A stretch of 64,000 nucleotides of DNA from Pseudomonas sp. ANT_H12B (GTDB lineage: Bacteria > Pseudomonadota > Gammaproteobacteria > Pseudomonadales > Pseudomonadaceae). The translations under genes were made by a program, and so were the position numbers. The DNA is taken from NCBI RefSeq assembly GCF_008369325.1, contig NZ_VOBI01000002.1, positions 1 through 64,000 on the forward strand, given 5' to 3'. The notes under the pieces are model-generated. The model ran no database searches. It was not told where the DNA came from and was given only the letters and a program-made list of their open reading frames with translations. Below are positions 9,546-18,187 of this stretch, one piece after another. The number at the start of each line of letters is the position of its first letter. The stretch's first letter is position 1.

Positions 9546-11264
9546 CTACAGGAAGAAACTCAGGCTGAAATAGATCGGCGCTTCGTGTTCGGTCAGCGCA
9601 TTGGGGCGTTCGAGCGAATGGGCAAAGGTCACGCTGGTGGCCAGGTGCTCGCCTCTGGCAAACAGTTCGAGGGAGTTGCCGGACACCCGTCCGTGCTGGT
9701 CACCGTTGTAACGATCGTTCTGAATCACGCCGTGGTCGTATCCCAGGCTGGTGCCGTATTCAGCCAGCACCGGTCGTAGCCAGGGCCAAGTGACCTGACG
9801 ACTCCAGCGCAGGTCGTTGCGCCAGTAACCCCCGCTGTCGCCAGACAGCGATTGCTGCTTGTAACCGCGTATGGAGCCTTGCCCGCCAAGGCTCATGCGC
9901 TGTGAGCTGAACAGCACGTCCTCGCTTCGTTGGCCGGTGGCAAGACTGCTGAAAATCAAGGATTCGCCCCACAGGGTGAAGGGCTGCAAATAGCTCAGTG
10001 TCGCGGTGTATTTGCGGTAGCGAGCAGTGGGTTCGCCGGGGCGCGGATCGTGATCACTTTGAGCATCGAAGGCACCGATACCGTTCTGCATGCCGAGGTC
10101 CAAGTTGACGAAAGCGCTGCCAATGCGTCGGCCGTGGTTGAAACCGAACTGCGCTTCGCTGATGCGGTTGCTGCTTTGCTTAAGCTTGGTGTCTTCGATG
10201 AAATTGTTGGTACGCAGATGGTTAAGACCAATATTGAGCAAGGTCTTACTGACGGCATCGCGATGTACCACCCGCTCGGCACGCAGTTGATGGTTCTGGC
10301 TGTCGCCAGTCTGCTTGAAGCCAAATCCATAGGCTTGGGCCTGCGAGCGGTAGTCGCTCTGGCTGTAGCTGTAGTTGAAGTTCCACCAGCCCCACGGCAG
10401 GTTGTAATTCATAAACTCACTGCTGGAGCTGCGTTGATGGTCACTGACGGCGTCGTGACTGCCGCGCAGCATCAACTGATCGGCCAACCCCAACGGGCTG
10501 TCCCAATCCAGCGAAGTGTCCCATTGTTGTTCGCCGGTACTGACCTGACCGCCGTTGCTGCGTGACAACGAGGCTCGCCATGGCTTTTGTGGCGTGTTTT
10601 TCACCACCACATCACTTCCCCCCGGAGCTTGGCCGGGAGTGAGCTCCATCTGCGTCTGATTGGATGGCAGACGGTTGAGCTGATCGACCATCTGCTCGAT
10701 TTCACGCAGGTTCAGCAGCTCACCTTCACGTCCGGGGAAGCTCATGGCCAGTTCACGCGCCGACAAATCGCCTGGCGTTGCTACTTGCAGCTTTTCCAGA
10801 TGACCTTCGACGATCAACACCCTCAGTTGTCCGTCAGAAAGATCCTGTTGTGGCAGGTAGGCACGGCTGGTCACCAGACCTTTATCGATGTAACGGTGGG
10901 TGATGACCTTGAGCAGTTCATTGAGTTGGGAGGTGCCCAGGCACTGGCCTTCATAGGGCTGGGTTGCCTGCTTGCGATCAGACTCGGAAAGATGATCGGC
11001 GCCGTTGATCACTATCTGGCGGATGGGGAAACAGCGACTATCGACCGGAGCACTTGGCGCTGTGGGAGCCACGGTTTTACCCGGTAGTTCCTTGAGCTCA
11101 TCGAGCCGGCGCTGCTGCTGTTCCAGCAATCGATTCTGACGCTCACGAATCAGATCCTGTTCGCCCGGCGTCGGACTAGGCGCTGCCACCGCCGAACTCA
11201 GGCCACTCAAGCACCCGAGCACTGCAAAAGAAAATAACCTCATCCGGAGGTGCAATATCGACAT
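9546..11264 (-). CDS. cdiB: ShlB/FhaC/HecB-family outer-membrane transporter (CdiB-like)
   Basis: A 572-residue TPS transporter. Residues 1-28 are a signal peptide ending AVAA. A charged helix (about 32-62, RERQNRLLEQQQRRLDEL) matches the plug helix H1 of FhaC. A POTRA region (about 75-230) contains CFPIRQIVINGADHL and the YIDKGLVTSRAYLPQQDL segment. The rest is a beta barrel with the SLGGQGSIRGYKQQ motif (VRGY/F type, the tip of the conserved L6 loop) and ends in an aromatic-rich strand, YFSLSFFL. It exports the adjacent exoprotein through the outer membrane. It is first in the operon (transporter, exoprotein, immunity), the order of enterobacterial CDI loci rather than the Burkholderia order. 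Confidence 0.92.
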   Translation of the reverse strand: MSILHLRMRLFSFAVLGCLSGLSSAVAAPSPTPGEQDLIRERQNRLLEQQQRRLDELKELPGKTVAPTAPSAPVDSRCFPIRQIVINGADHLSESDRKQATQPYEGQCLGTSQLNELLKVITHRYIDKGLVTSRAYLPQQDLSDGQLRVLIVEGHLEKLQVATPGDLSARELAMSFPGREGELLNLREIEQMVDQLNRLPSNQTQMELTPGQAPGGSDVVVKNTPQKPWRASLSRSNGGQVSTGEQQWDTSLDWDSPLGLADQLMLRGSHDAVSDHQRSSSSEFMNYNLPWGWWNFNYSYSQSDYRSQAQAYGFGFKQTGDSQNHQLRAERVVHRDAVSKTLLNIGLNHLRTNNFIEDTKLKQSSNRISEAQFGFNHGRRIGSAFVNLDLGMQNGIGAFDAQSDHDPRPGEPTARYRKYTATLSYLQPFTLWGESLIFSSLATGQRSEDVLFSSQRMSLGGQGSIRGYKQQSLSGDSGGYWRNDLRWSRQVTWPWLRPVLAEYGTSLGYDHGVIQNDRYNGDQHGRVSGNSLELFARGEHLATSVTFAHSLERPNALTEHEAPIYFSLSFFL

Positions 11265-11479
11265 GTTGAATCCATTCGCCGCTTGTTAACTTGCCTTTGA
11301 AGGGCTAGCGACTGTTAGTGAATCGACAGACCTTGGTGGGGGGGAAGTATTGGGCTTTGTAAAATGCAAAAGATGTAGGACGCGTCTGGGAAACAGCGCG
11401 GAAACTTCCGGTCGGTGCTGGTTCGGCGACGCTCTAAATTTCGAGATCTTTATCCGTGACTCTTGAACTTGCCGAGTCA
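11265..11479 (-). promoter_or_regulatory. Upstream region of the two-partner-secretion operon
   Basis: The stretch upstream of the transporter gene must carry the operon promoter, but I could not pick out one convincing -35/-10 pair. It includes a G-run (GGTGGGGGGG near 11334-11343). The minus-strand frame at 11286-11480 has odd composition and no ribosome-binding site and is not called as a gene. Confidence 0.35.
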
Positions 11480-11611
11480 CTCAGCGCCGCAAGGCTTCGG
11501 CGCGACGCGAACCGCCCACATCGTCGGCGGCGATGGTGCTGATGGACAGCTGATGTTCTGAGGCGCTGACCAGAAGCGCTTCGGTTTGATGTCAGGACAG
11601 ACATTGAAGAG
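11480..11611 (-). pseudogene. Decayed copy of the DUF6124-like gene
   Basis: This stretch aligns base for base with about 12471-12611 inside the intact DUF6124-like gene. Shared blocks include CATCGTCGGC, GCGGCGATGG and GCTGATGGACAG, with scattered substitutions throughout. It lacks nine bases after CATCGTCG and one base near 11584-11588 (GGTTTGATG against AGTGTTGATG), the latter shifting the frame. Neither the start nor the end of the gene is present. It is an internal fragment left by an old duplication or rearrangement. Confidence 0.7.
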
Positions 11612-11660
11612 TGGCTGTTGCGCTTCAGTGATTCCTTTCAATTGTCAGGAGTTAGGTTGT

Positions 11661-12092
11661 TCATCCATAGGTAGCTAGTACCAAGTGGGCAAACTCTTTC
11701 TTGTTTGGCTGAAAATCAGCATGCTTATGCAAGTACGCGCGCCATGCAGATTCAAGCATGGACCCATCGAGATCGCCGTCGGTAGCAAGATAGGCGGCAT
11801 CGTCTTTCACCGCCTGGACGTAGTGTTTGGAGCGGCCATCGTCGATTTTGTCTGACGTCGAAATAAACGGCCCGATCGTTGTGAAGATCAACCCAAATCT
11901 AGTTATTGCTGAGTACTCAAAGGGGCCACTAGCTAATTTGCAGTTATGACCGCTGCAGATTTCAGCACGAACACAGGCGCTAGCTATGAGTGCGAACATG
12001 GCAGCCCAATAGCACCCAAAGGCCACGGTCCATTTTTTATTGTGTCGAATAGCCACGATCTGTTTGAACTCCCTGCGTGGTCGCGCTGCCAT
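11661..12092 (-). CDS. DUF2388-like small secreted or membrane protein
   Basis: The C-terminal half carries VQAVKDDAAYLATDGDLDGSMLESA, closely resembling the DDAAxFVASDGxxRGAQLEAAL signature of the Pseudomonas DUF2388 family of small exported proteins. A hydrophobic segment (WAAMFALIASACVRA) precedes it and could be a signal peptide. The frame continues upstream into the CA repeat, which would add a nonsensical CVCVCV N-terminus, so the true start is internal: ATG 12092 (MAARPRR, 143 residues) or ATG 11999 (MFALIAS, 112 residues). Neither has a strong Shine-Dalgarno. Function is unknown. It lies between intact and broken DUF6124 genes. Confidence 0.55.
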   Translation of the reverse strand: MAARPRREFKQIVAIRHNKKWTVAFGCYWAAMFALIASACVRAEICSGHNCKLASGPFEYSAITRFGLIFTTIGPFISTSDKIDDGRSKHYVQAVKDDAAYLATDGDLDGSMLESAWRAYLHKHADFQPNKKEFAHLVLATYG

Positions 12093-12270
12093 GAGCGATG
12101 TGCCGCACCGACTCAGCATTGAGTTGTGCTGGTGCAAAGTACCGAGGTGCAGAGGCACTTCAAGACCTACGAGGCAAAATCGGACACCTCCTACGTGCGT
12201 CTCGGAAATAGGGAAGATAACTGTGCTGGTTTTTGCACTCCCAGCTGTGTGCTGGACACCGTAACGCGAA
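12093..12270. other. Gap upstream of the DUF2388-like gene
   Basis: The minus-strand frame stays open through this region, but the residues look random and no ribosome-binding site supports an earlier start. Nothing else is recognised. Confidence 0.35.
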
Positions 12271-12348
<78 letters not shown>

Positions 12349-12366
12349 GTTTACTGCTTGTTGCAG

Positions 12367-12765
12367 TTAGCAGGCTCGGCTTTGTTGTTTGGTGAGTATC
12401 GCCGCCATTTCCGGTTCATCCAGATGATCCAGTGCTCGTTCCACTAACAAATGCACGCCATCGGCCATGCGGCTGAGCGCCAGGGCTACAGAACGGCGTG
12501 AACCGTCTACATCGTCGGCAAGGCCGGCGGCGATGGCGCTGATGGACAGTAGGTCTTCCGAGGCGTTGGCGAGGAGGGCTTCAGTGTTGATGTCGGGGCA
12601 GACGCTGAAGAGGCCGCCATTGCGACGTTTAGATTTTTTATCAGGCGGTGTGCCGAGATGATGGTCGAGTGCGCGTTCAGCTGCTTCGTGGAGTTTTTTG
12701 GAATCGAAAGATTCGTAGGGGGATATGGCTTCGTGTTCTGGGGGATTCGGTGTTGGCTTGATCAT
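12367..12765 (-). CDS. DUF6124-family protein
   Basis: A 132-residue Pseudomonas-specific type of protein with the characteristic start MIKPTPNPPE and the blocks SPYESFDSKKLHEAAERALDHHL and SRRSVALALSRMADGVHLLVERALDHL. It is mostly helical with no signal peptide or membrane segment, so probably cytoplasmic. The ATG at 12765 is chosen because AGGAG stands seven bases upstream and because the longer frame runs through the structured leader. No biochemical role is known to me; paralogues are common in this genus and often follow a conserved leader. A decayed copy lies about 1 kb downstream. Confidence 0.75.
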   Translation of the reverse strand: MIKPTPNPPEHEAISPYESFDSKKLHEAAERALDHHLGTPPDKKSKRRNGGLFSVCPDINTEALLANASEDLLSISAIAAGLADDVDGSRRSVALALSRMADGVHLLVERALDHLDEPEMAAILTKQQSRAC

Positions 12766-12823
12766 TGATGTAGCTCCTGGAATTAAGAGACCGACACCGT
12801 TTCGCTTTGCACTTCGAAAGAGG

Positions 12824-12897
12824 TGGCAGCTGTGCGTTGGTGTGCAAGACCGATCCAGGAACCGGCAGACCCGAAGGTCTCCGACGCACAGCCGCCA
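12824..12897 (-). ncRNA. Structured leader RNA (three-way junction) upstream of the DUF6124 gene
   Basis: Read on the minus strand this stretch folds into three helices. The closing stem pairs 12885-12896 (GCGGCTGTGCGT) with 12825-12837 (ACGCACAGCTGC) with one mismatch. One hairpin at 12867-12880 is AGACC-TTCG-GGTCT. A second at 12849-12866 is CCGGT-TCCTGG-ATCGG. It ends about 60 bases before the DUF6124 start. Similar leaders before DUF6124/DUF3077-type genes are familiar in Pseudomonas. It may belong to the C4-type antisense RNA fold class, but that assignment is from memory only. Confidence 0.55.
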
Positions 12898-13251
12898 TAA
12901 CGACCGGCGAGCATAGGAAAACGCTCGACGAATAGCCATAAGCAATTACGCACCTGGGTTCGGACTTGCACGTCCGTGTCACCGATTTTGCGGCGACGAA
13001 CAAAGCCTATCGATGAAGCCCAGGGCTGCCTAGTTCACGAACAGCACCGCGTGTTGAAGGAAACATCCGATGGAGTCGAGCGTAGAAAGATCAAAATATC
13101 TTCGCTTTTAAACAGCTGGTTCCGTCAATGACTTGGTAGTCATCAGCGCCAAAAAATACGGCATCTTCTTCTAATACTGCGCAATGGTGGCGTTCTTGCT
13201 TGAAGCCGCTACACTGCCCCGGCCGTTCATTTTCCTTTTGAGGCTGTGCGC
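12898..13251. other. Divergent intergenic region
   Basis: This lies between the leader RNA of the DUF6124 gene (minus strand) and the SCP2-like gene (plus strand) and must contain both promoters. No convincing sigma70 pair was identified. Short frames here on both strands are shadows. Confidence 0.35.
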
Positions 13252-13641
13252 ATGAAATTTCGTTTTCTGCTGTGGATGCTGGGTTTGTTGATGGGTAAGG
13301 CCAGTCGGACTAATCCTGCGTTTCAGCAGCAGTTGGGTGACAAGGAATTGGTGTTTCAGTTACAGACACTGGACGGGAAAGTGGCGCGGCATTTCTTTGT
13401 GAAGGATCAGCGCATTACCAGCAAGTCCGGCGTGTATGCCGAGCCTGCGTTTGCGATTGCCTTTAAAGATGCGGCGTATGGTTTTGCCACGATGCGGGCG
13501 AAGAACAAGCAGTTGGCGTTCATGACGGGGATTCAGGACAAGTCGATTCAGATCAAGGGCAACCCGGCGCTGGTGATCTGGTTTCAGGGGTTGAGCAAGT
13601 ATTTGAAGCCGCGCAAGGCGAAGGCCAAAGCCAAGGCTTGA
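13252..13641 (+). CDS. SCP2-like small protein (possible lipid-binding)
   Basis: A 129-residue protein. After a short hydrophobic N-terminus (FRFLLWMLGLLMG) it shows the layout of sterol-carrier-protein-2 domains: VFQLQTLDGKVARHFFVKDQ, a central AFAIAFKDAAYGFATM, then AFMTGIQDKSIQIKGNPAL near the end, close to the SCP2 signature GKIKIxGNxxLA. It would bind a fatty acyl or sterol-like ligand; the ligand is unknown. The C-terminus is a Lys/Ala tail (KAKAKAKA). ATG 13252 is preferred over GTG 13246 because GAGG at 13237-13240 is then correctly spaced. It converges on the HDOD gene with a shared hairpin between. Confidence 0.6.
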   Translation: MKFRFLLWMLGLLMGKASRTNPAFQQQLGDKELVFQLQTLDGKVARHFFVKDQRITSKSGVYAEPAFAIAFKDAAYGFATMRAKNKQLAFMTGIQDKSIQIKGNPALVIWFQGLSKYLKPRKAKAKAKA

Positions 13642-13668
13642 GGTCTGTCAGTTAGACCGAGGTGGATT

Positions 13669-13694
13669 CATCGCGGGCAAGCCCGCGATGCTTT
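13669..13694. terminator. Perfect palindrome between convergent genes
   Basis: CATCGCGGGC, AA, GCCCGCGATG then CTTTT: a perfect 10-base-pair stem with a two-base gap. It resembles one half of a REP element and could serve as a terminator for the SCP2-like gene. Confidence 0.6.
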
Positions 13695-15094
13695 TAGGCC
13701 TGTGTGAATTGCGAAGCCAATTCGCGCAGCAGGACTTCTGCGTCGAGGACTTTGCTGACCACGTCGTTGGCTTTGTCGCGGGTCAGGCCGACGCGCTCCA
13801 GCAAGGCGTCGGGGATGTCTTCATCCGGGCCGGACCCAATCCCGCGACTACGCAGCAGGCGCACAGCCAGGCAGACGAGGTTCGGGTACTCGGCGTAATC
13901 GCCGTCGTAACCCGGGTCGTGCTGGAAGCGCAGCGCGGTGGCCAGTTCGTCGGGCATGTCCCAGTAGCGCATCAGCCACGAGCCGATCTGTTCACGGCTG
14001 ATGCCCAGCAAGTGCTGCTCGACGTAGCTGTGGCACAGGTGCGGGTTGACCTCCAGGTGGCGGCAGATCAGCGAGAAGTGCGGCGGGAAGACGTGGGCCA
14101 GCAGCAAGTAGCCGAAGTTGTGCAGCAGGCCGGCGAGGTAGGTCAGGCCGGCTTCCGGGCGCTGGGCGCGGGGCATGGCGCGAGTCAGGCCTTCGATGAC
14201 GGCGGCAGTGTAGATCGATTGCTGCCAGTACGGTGTGGTGTGTTGCGGATGGTCTTTGGGCAGGCTCAGGGTTTTGCCCAAGGCCAGGCCTAGCGCCAGG
14301 TTGATCACCAGGTCGAAACCCAGCACCCGGACGATGGCGTCTTCCACTGAACGAATCTTGCCCGGCGACGCGTAGTACGGCGACGCTGCCCAGCTGACGA
14401 CTTGTGCGGCCAGGGCCGGGTCGGTTTCCACCACGCCGGTGATGTCGTCGATGGTGGCGTTGGGGTCGACCCGCAGTTTGATGATCTTCTGCGCAGTCTC
14501 GGCCAGCGGTGGAATCTCGATGGTTTCTTCCAGACGTTGCTGGATGCGTCGTGCGGTGAACGCCTGGACGGCCTGGGTGATTTCCTTGCGGTCATCATCG
14601 GGGCGGTCGAGGTTCGGGCGGATGCTGGTCAGGTTCTCGCTGAAGTTGGCAGCGCTGGCCTTGGTCAGCATGGTTTTGAACGCTTCGCTGGTGATTTCCA
14701 GCAACACACCCGACTCCCCCGAATTGATCAACAACTTCGGTTCGCGCAGCAGGCTTGCTTCATACAGGCACGGCGAACTGGTGAGCGCCGGCAGACCGGG
14801 GAGCAGGCTCAGGCTGTGTTTGCCGAGCATTTTTTCCAGGCGTTCGGTGGGCACGGCGGTGAGGCGGCGGCCGGTGAGTTCGGTGAGCCGGTTGAGGTCC
14901 AGCAATTGGCTCTGCGCGAACAGCACCATCAGAGAGCCGACGGCGTCATCGACCAGAACCGCCTGGACCTTGCGCGAGGCGTTCAAGCCGTGGTGCTCGA
15001 GAACTTCTTCGTAGGCAATACCCAATTTGCCCAGCAGCAGCCGAATAACCGACGGAGCGTGCGGGGTGGCGGGTGCGAGGGCAACTTCGGTCAT
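13694..15094 (-). CDS. YbaK-domain / HDOD-domain signalling protein
   Basis: A 466-residue cytoplasmic protein. Residues about 1-160 resemble the YbaK/prolyl-tRNA-editing fold (HGLNASRKVQAVLVDDAVGSLMVLFAQSQLLDLNRLTELTGRRL). Residues about 190-400 are an HDOD domain (IPPLAETAQKIIKLRVDPNATIDDITGVVETDPALAAQVVSWA... LHNFGYLLLAHVFP), a metal-free relative of HD phosphohydrolases used in signalling scaffolds. Family knowledge suggests a regulatory role rather than catalysis; the partner is unknown. It lies downstream of recG on the same strand with a 78-base gap. Whether the YbaK part still deacylates tRNA is uncertain. Confidence 0.8.
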   Translation of the reverse strand: MTEVALAPATPHAPSVIRLLLGKLGIAYEEVLEHHGLNASRKVQAVLVDDAVGSLMVLFAQSQLLDLNRLTELTGRRLTAVPTERLEKMLGKHSLSLLPGLPALTSSPCLYEASLLREPKLLINSGESGVLLEITSEAFKTMLTKASAANFSENLTSIRPNLDRPDDDRKEITQAVQAFTARRIQQRLEETIEIPPLAETAQKIIKLRVDPNATIDDITGVVETDPALAAQVVSWAASPYYASPGKIRSVEDAIVRVLGFDLVINLALGLALGKTLSLPKDHPQHTTPYWQQSIYTAAVIEGLTRAMPRAQRPEAGLTYLAGLLHNFGYLLLAHVFPPHFSLICRHLEVNPHLCHSYVEQHLLGISREQIGSWLMRYWDMPDELATALRFQHDPGYDGDYAEYPNLVCLAVRLLRSRGIGSGPDEDIPDALLERVGLTRDKANDVVSKVLDAEVLLRELASQFTQA

Positions 15095-15172
15095 GGTTTG
15101 TATCCGTTCTGAAACAATTGCGGAAGTATAACCAGCTTGTTTAGCGCCAGGGTCCAGAAACTGCGACGGTGC

Positions 15173-17248
15173 TCACACTTGGCCGTATTGCTGCCCGTGG
15201 CGCAACCAGCGGTCCAGCAGCGGGCTGACGTGATCGGGCCAGCGTTCAAGTAAAGCCTGGGCGGCATCGCGCACGGCGGGCAGCAGATCGGCGTCGCGCA
15301 TCAGGTCGGCGACCTTGAATTGAAGCAGGCCGGTCTGGCGTGTGCCGAGCATTTCGCCGGGGCCGCGCAGCTCGAGGTCTTTCTCAGCGATGACAAACCC
15401 GTCGTTGGTTTCGCGCATGATGCCTAAACGCTGACGGCCGATCTGTGACAGCGGCGGATGGTAGAGCAGCACGCAATGGCTGGCGGCGCTGCCTCGACCG
15501 ACACGACCGCGCAACTGGTGCAATTGCGCGAGCCCGAGGCGTTCGGGGTTTTCGATGATCATCAGGCTGGCGTTGGGCACGTCGACGCCGACTTCGATCA
15601 CCGTGGTCGCGACCAGCAGTTGCAGGTTGCCGGCCTTGAACTCGGCCATCACCGCAGCTTTTTCGACGGGCTTCATGCGCCCGTGGATCAGCCCGACCTT
15701 CAGTTCGCCGAGGGCGGCAGTCAGGTCTTCGTAAGTGGTTTCGGCGGCTTGGCAGGTCAGCTCTTCCGACTCTTCAATCAGCGTGCACACCCAATAGGCC
15801 TGACGCCCTTCGGCACAGGCGCCGCGCACCCGCTCGATGACTTCGACGCGCCGGGTATCGGTGATCAGCACGGTGTTCACGGGGGTGCGACCGGGCGGCA
15901 GTTCGTCGAGGATCGAGGTGTCGAGGTCGGCGTAGGCGCTCATGGCCAGCGTCCGTGGAATCGGCGTGGCGGTCATGATCAGCTGGTGCGGGCACATCCG
16001 CCCGCCAACACCCTTCTGTCGCAACGCCAGTCGCTGCTGCACGCCGAAGCGGTGCTGTTCGTCGATGATCGCCAGTGCAAGGTTCTTGAACTGCACTTCG
16101 TCCTGGAACAACGCGTGGGTGCCGACCACCATTGGCGTGCCGCTGGCGATCTGTTCCAGCGCGGCGGCACGGTTTTTACCCTTGAGTTTGCCGGCCAGCC
16201 ACGCGACTTCAATGCCCAGCGGTTCGAGCCAGCGCTTGAAGGTGATGAAGTGCTGCTCGGCGAGAATTTCGGTGGGCGCCATCAGTGCAACCTGGTAACC
16301 AGCCTCCAATGCCTGAAGCGCGGCGAGGGCGGCGACCACGGTTTTGCCCGCGCCGACGTCACCCTGAATCAGCCGCAGCATCGGTTCGTGCTGGCTCATG
16401 TCGTAGGCGATTTCGTTGCCGACGCGTTGTTGTGCGCCCGTCGGCGCGAAGCCCAGATTGGCCAGATACTTGGCCGGCAGCCTGGTGGCTTTCGGCATCG
16501 CCGGGGCGCGCAGGGAACGCATGCTCTCGCGCAGACGTTGCTGGGACAGTTGATGGGTCAGCAGTTCTTCGAAGGCCAAACGATGCTGCGCCCAGTGATG
16601 ACCGAGGGCGAGTTCGTCGACGTCGGCATCGGCAGGGGGGTGATGCAGGTAGCGGATCGCATCGGCCAGCGGCGCCAGTTGATAGTCCCGGGCCAGTTCG
16701 GTTGGCAGCCAGTCGGGCAGGCTGGTTGGGCCGAGCATCGTGAGGGTTTGCATGCACAGTTGGCGCAAACGCTGCTGGGTCAGGCCTTCGGTGAGCGGGT
16801 AGACCGGGGTCAGGGTTTCATCCACGGGTGGCGGCTCGTCGCCGGTGATGGCGCGATATTCCGGGTGGTAGATCTCCAACCCCGACGCACCGGGCCGCGC
16901 TTCGCCGTAGCAACGAATGCGCGTGCCACGCTTGAGGCCTTCTTTCTGGGCGTTGCTGAAATGGTAGAAGCGCAGGCTGAGCCCGCCGGTGCCGTCTTGT
17001 AGACGTACAACGAGGCTGCGGCGACGGCCCATGACCACGTCGGCGCCGCTGACGGTGCCTTCGATCACGGCGTCTTGTCCGGGTCGTAAATGGCCGATCG
17101 GGACCACGCGAGTGCGGTCCTGATAACGCAGCGGCAGATGGAACAGCACGTCCTGGAGATTCTCCAGGCCGACCTTGGCCAGTTTCTCGGCCATGGCTTC
17201 GCCGACACCCTTGAGTGTCGTCACCGACACTTGCGATAACTCGGTCAT
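15173..17248 (-). CDS. recG: ATP-dependent DNA helicase RecG
   Basis: At 691 residues this is the usual RecG length. RecG remodels stalled replication forks and Holliday junctions. Residues about 55-150 form the OB/wedge domain that splits the fork. Walker A is GDVGAGKT at 296-303, the DEQH box follows at about 397, and TATPIPRTL and the QLRGRVGRGSAASHC motif of the second helicase lobe come later. Its start lies nine bases after the oxyR stop, so the two are very likely co-transcribed, as in other pseudomonads. No irregularities seen. Confidence 0.97.
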   Translation of the reverse strand: MTELSQVSVTTLKGVGEAMAEKLAKVGLENLQDVLFHLPLRYQDRTRVVPIGHLRPGQDAVIEGTVSGADVVMGRRRSLVVRLQDGTGGLSLRFYHFSNAQKEGLKRGTRIRCYGEARPGASGLEIYHPEYRAITGDEPPPVDETLTPVYPLTEGLTQQRLRQLCMQTLTMLGPTSLPDWLPTELARDYQLAPLADAIRYLHHPPADADVDELALGHHWAQHRLAFEELLTHQLSQQRLRESMRSLRAPAMPKATRLPAKYLANLGFAPTGAQQRVGNEIAYDMSQHEPMLRLIQGDVGAGKTVVAALAALQALEAGYQVALMAPTEILAEQHFITFKRWLEPLGIEVAWLAGKLKGKNRAAALEQIASGTPMVVGTHALFQDEVQFKNLALAIIDEQHRFGVQQRLALRQKGVGGRMCPHQLIMTATPIPRTLAMSAYADLDTSILDELPPGRTPVNTVLITDTRRVEVIERVRGACAEGRQAYWVCTLIEESEELTCQAAETTYEDLTAALGELKVGLIHGRMKPVEKAAVMAEFKAGNLQLLVATTVIEVGVDVPNASLMIIENPERLGLAQLHQLRGRVGRGSAASHCVLLYHPPLSQIGRQRLGIMRETNDGFVIAEKDLELRGPGEMLGTRQTGLLQFKVADLMRDADLLPAVRDAAQALLERWPDHVSPLLDRWLRHGQQYGQV

Positions 17249-17257
17249 GACAGCGAC

Positions 17258-18187
17258 TTAAGCCGCAACCACCGGCACCGACGGCTTGGCCACCGAGCAC
17301 AGGCGAATGGAGTCAGCGAGGATTTCGATCGCCTTTGGCCGCGGAAAGCTTGCGCGCCAGGCAATGGCCACGGTGCGGAATGGCACCGGCGGCGTCAGTG
17401 GGCGCACTTCGATCACGCCGGGGGCGTAGTGATGACTGTCGACCGCCGACAGCGGCAGGATCGAAATGCCGAGGCCTGAGGCGACCATGTGGCGGATGGT
17501 CTCCAGCGAGCTGGATTCCACCGTGGTGTGCTTGGCGCCGTCGTTGCCTTTGGCCAGGGTCGGGCAGGCTTCCAGCACTTGATCGCGGAAACAGTGGCCT
17601 TCGCCGAGCAGCAGCAGGCTCTTGTCGTTGAGCAGGCTGGCGTCGATGGATTCTTTTTGCGTCCACGGGTGCTGGGCCGGCATCAGGACGTAGAACGGTT
17701 CGTCGTAGAGCTGCAGGGTCAGCACGTCGGCTTCGTTGAACGGCAGGGCGATGATGATCGCGTCGAGCTCGCCGTTGCGCAGTTTGTCGCGCAGCACGTG
17801 GGTGAAGTTTTCTTCGATGTACAACGGCATCTGCGGGGCGACCCGGTGCAGTTGTGGAATCAGGTGCGGAAACAGGTACGGGCCGACGGTGTAGATCGCG
17901 CCGACTTTCAGCGGGGCGGTCAGCTGGTTCTTACCGGCCTGGGCCAGTTCGCGGATGCCTTGGGCCTGTTCCAGCACTTTCTGCGCCTGGGCGACAATGC
18001 CTTCCCCGACTGGGGTCAGGCGCACGGCACTCTTGCTGCGCTCGAAAATCAGCACACCGAGTTCGTCTTCAAGCTTTTTCACGCCCACCGACAGGGTCGG
18101 TTGGCTGACGTGGCAACGCTCGGCCGCGTGGCCGAAGTGCTGCTCTTGGGCGAGGGTAACGATGTAGCGTAATTCTGTAAGAGTCAT
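17258..18187 (-). CDS. oxyR: Hydrogen-peroxide sensing LysR regulator OxyR
   Basis: A 309-residue LysR-type regulator. The winged helix-turn-helix is at about residues 1-60 (HFGHAAERCHVSQPTLSVGVKKLE). The redox pair is Cys199 in GEGHCFRD and Cys208 in VLEAC, the OxyR-specific cysteines that form the peroxide-induced disulfide. It activates catalase and alkyl-hydroperoxide genes. Co-transcription with recG is likely from the nine-base gap. A bidirectional hairpin and a BIME separate it from tonB upstream. Confidence 0.96.
   Translation of the reverse strand: MTLTELRYIVTLAQEQHFGHAAERCHVSQPTLSVGVKKLEDELGVLIFERSKSAVRLTPVGEGIVAQAQKVLEQAQGIRELAQAGKNQLTAPLKVGAIYTVGPYLFPHLIPQLHRVAPQMPLYIEENFTHVLRDKLRNGELDAIIIALPFNEADVLTLQLYDEPFYVLMPAQHPWTQKESIDASLLNDKSLLLLGEGHCFRDQVLEACPTLAKGNDGAKHTTVESSSLETIRHMVASGLGISILPLSAVDSHHYAPGVIEVRPLTPPVPFRTVAIAWRASFPRPKAIEILADSIRLCSVAKPSVPVVAA

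Noticed and set aside
15458..17002. 514-codon plus-strand frame opposite recG
   Set aside because: A GC-rich shadow of recG with His/Gln-rich composition and no family resemblance.
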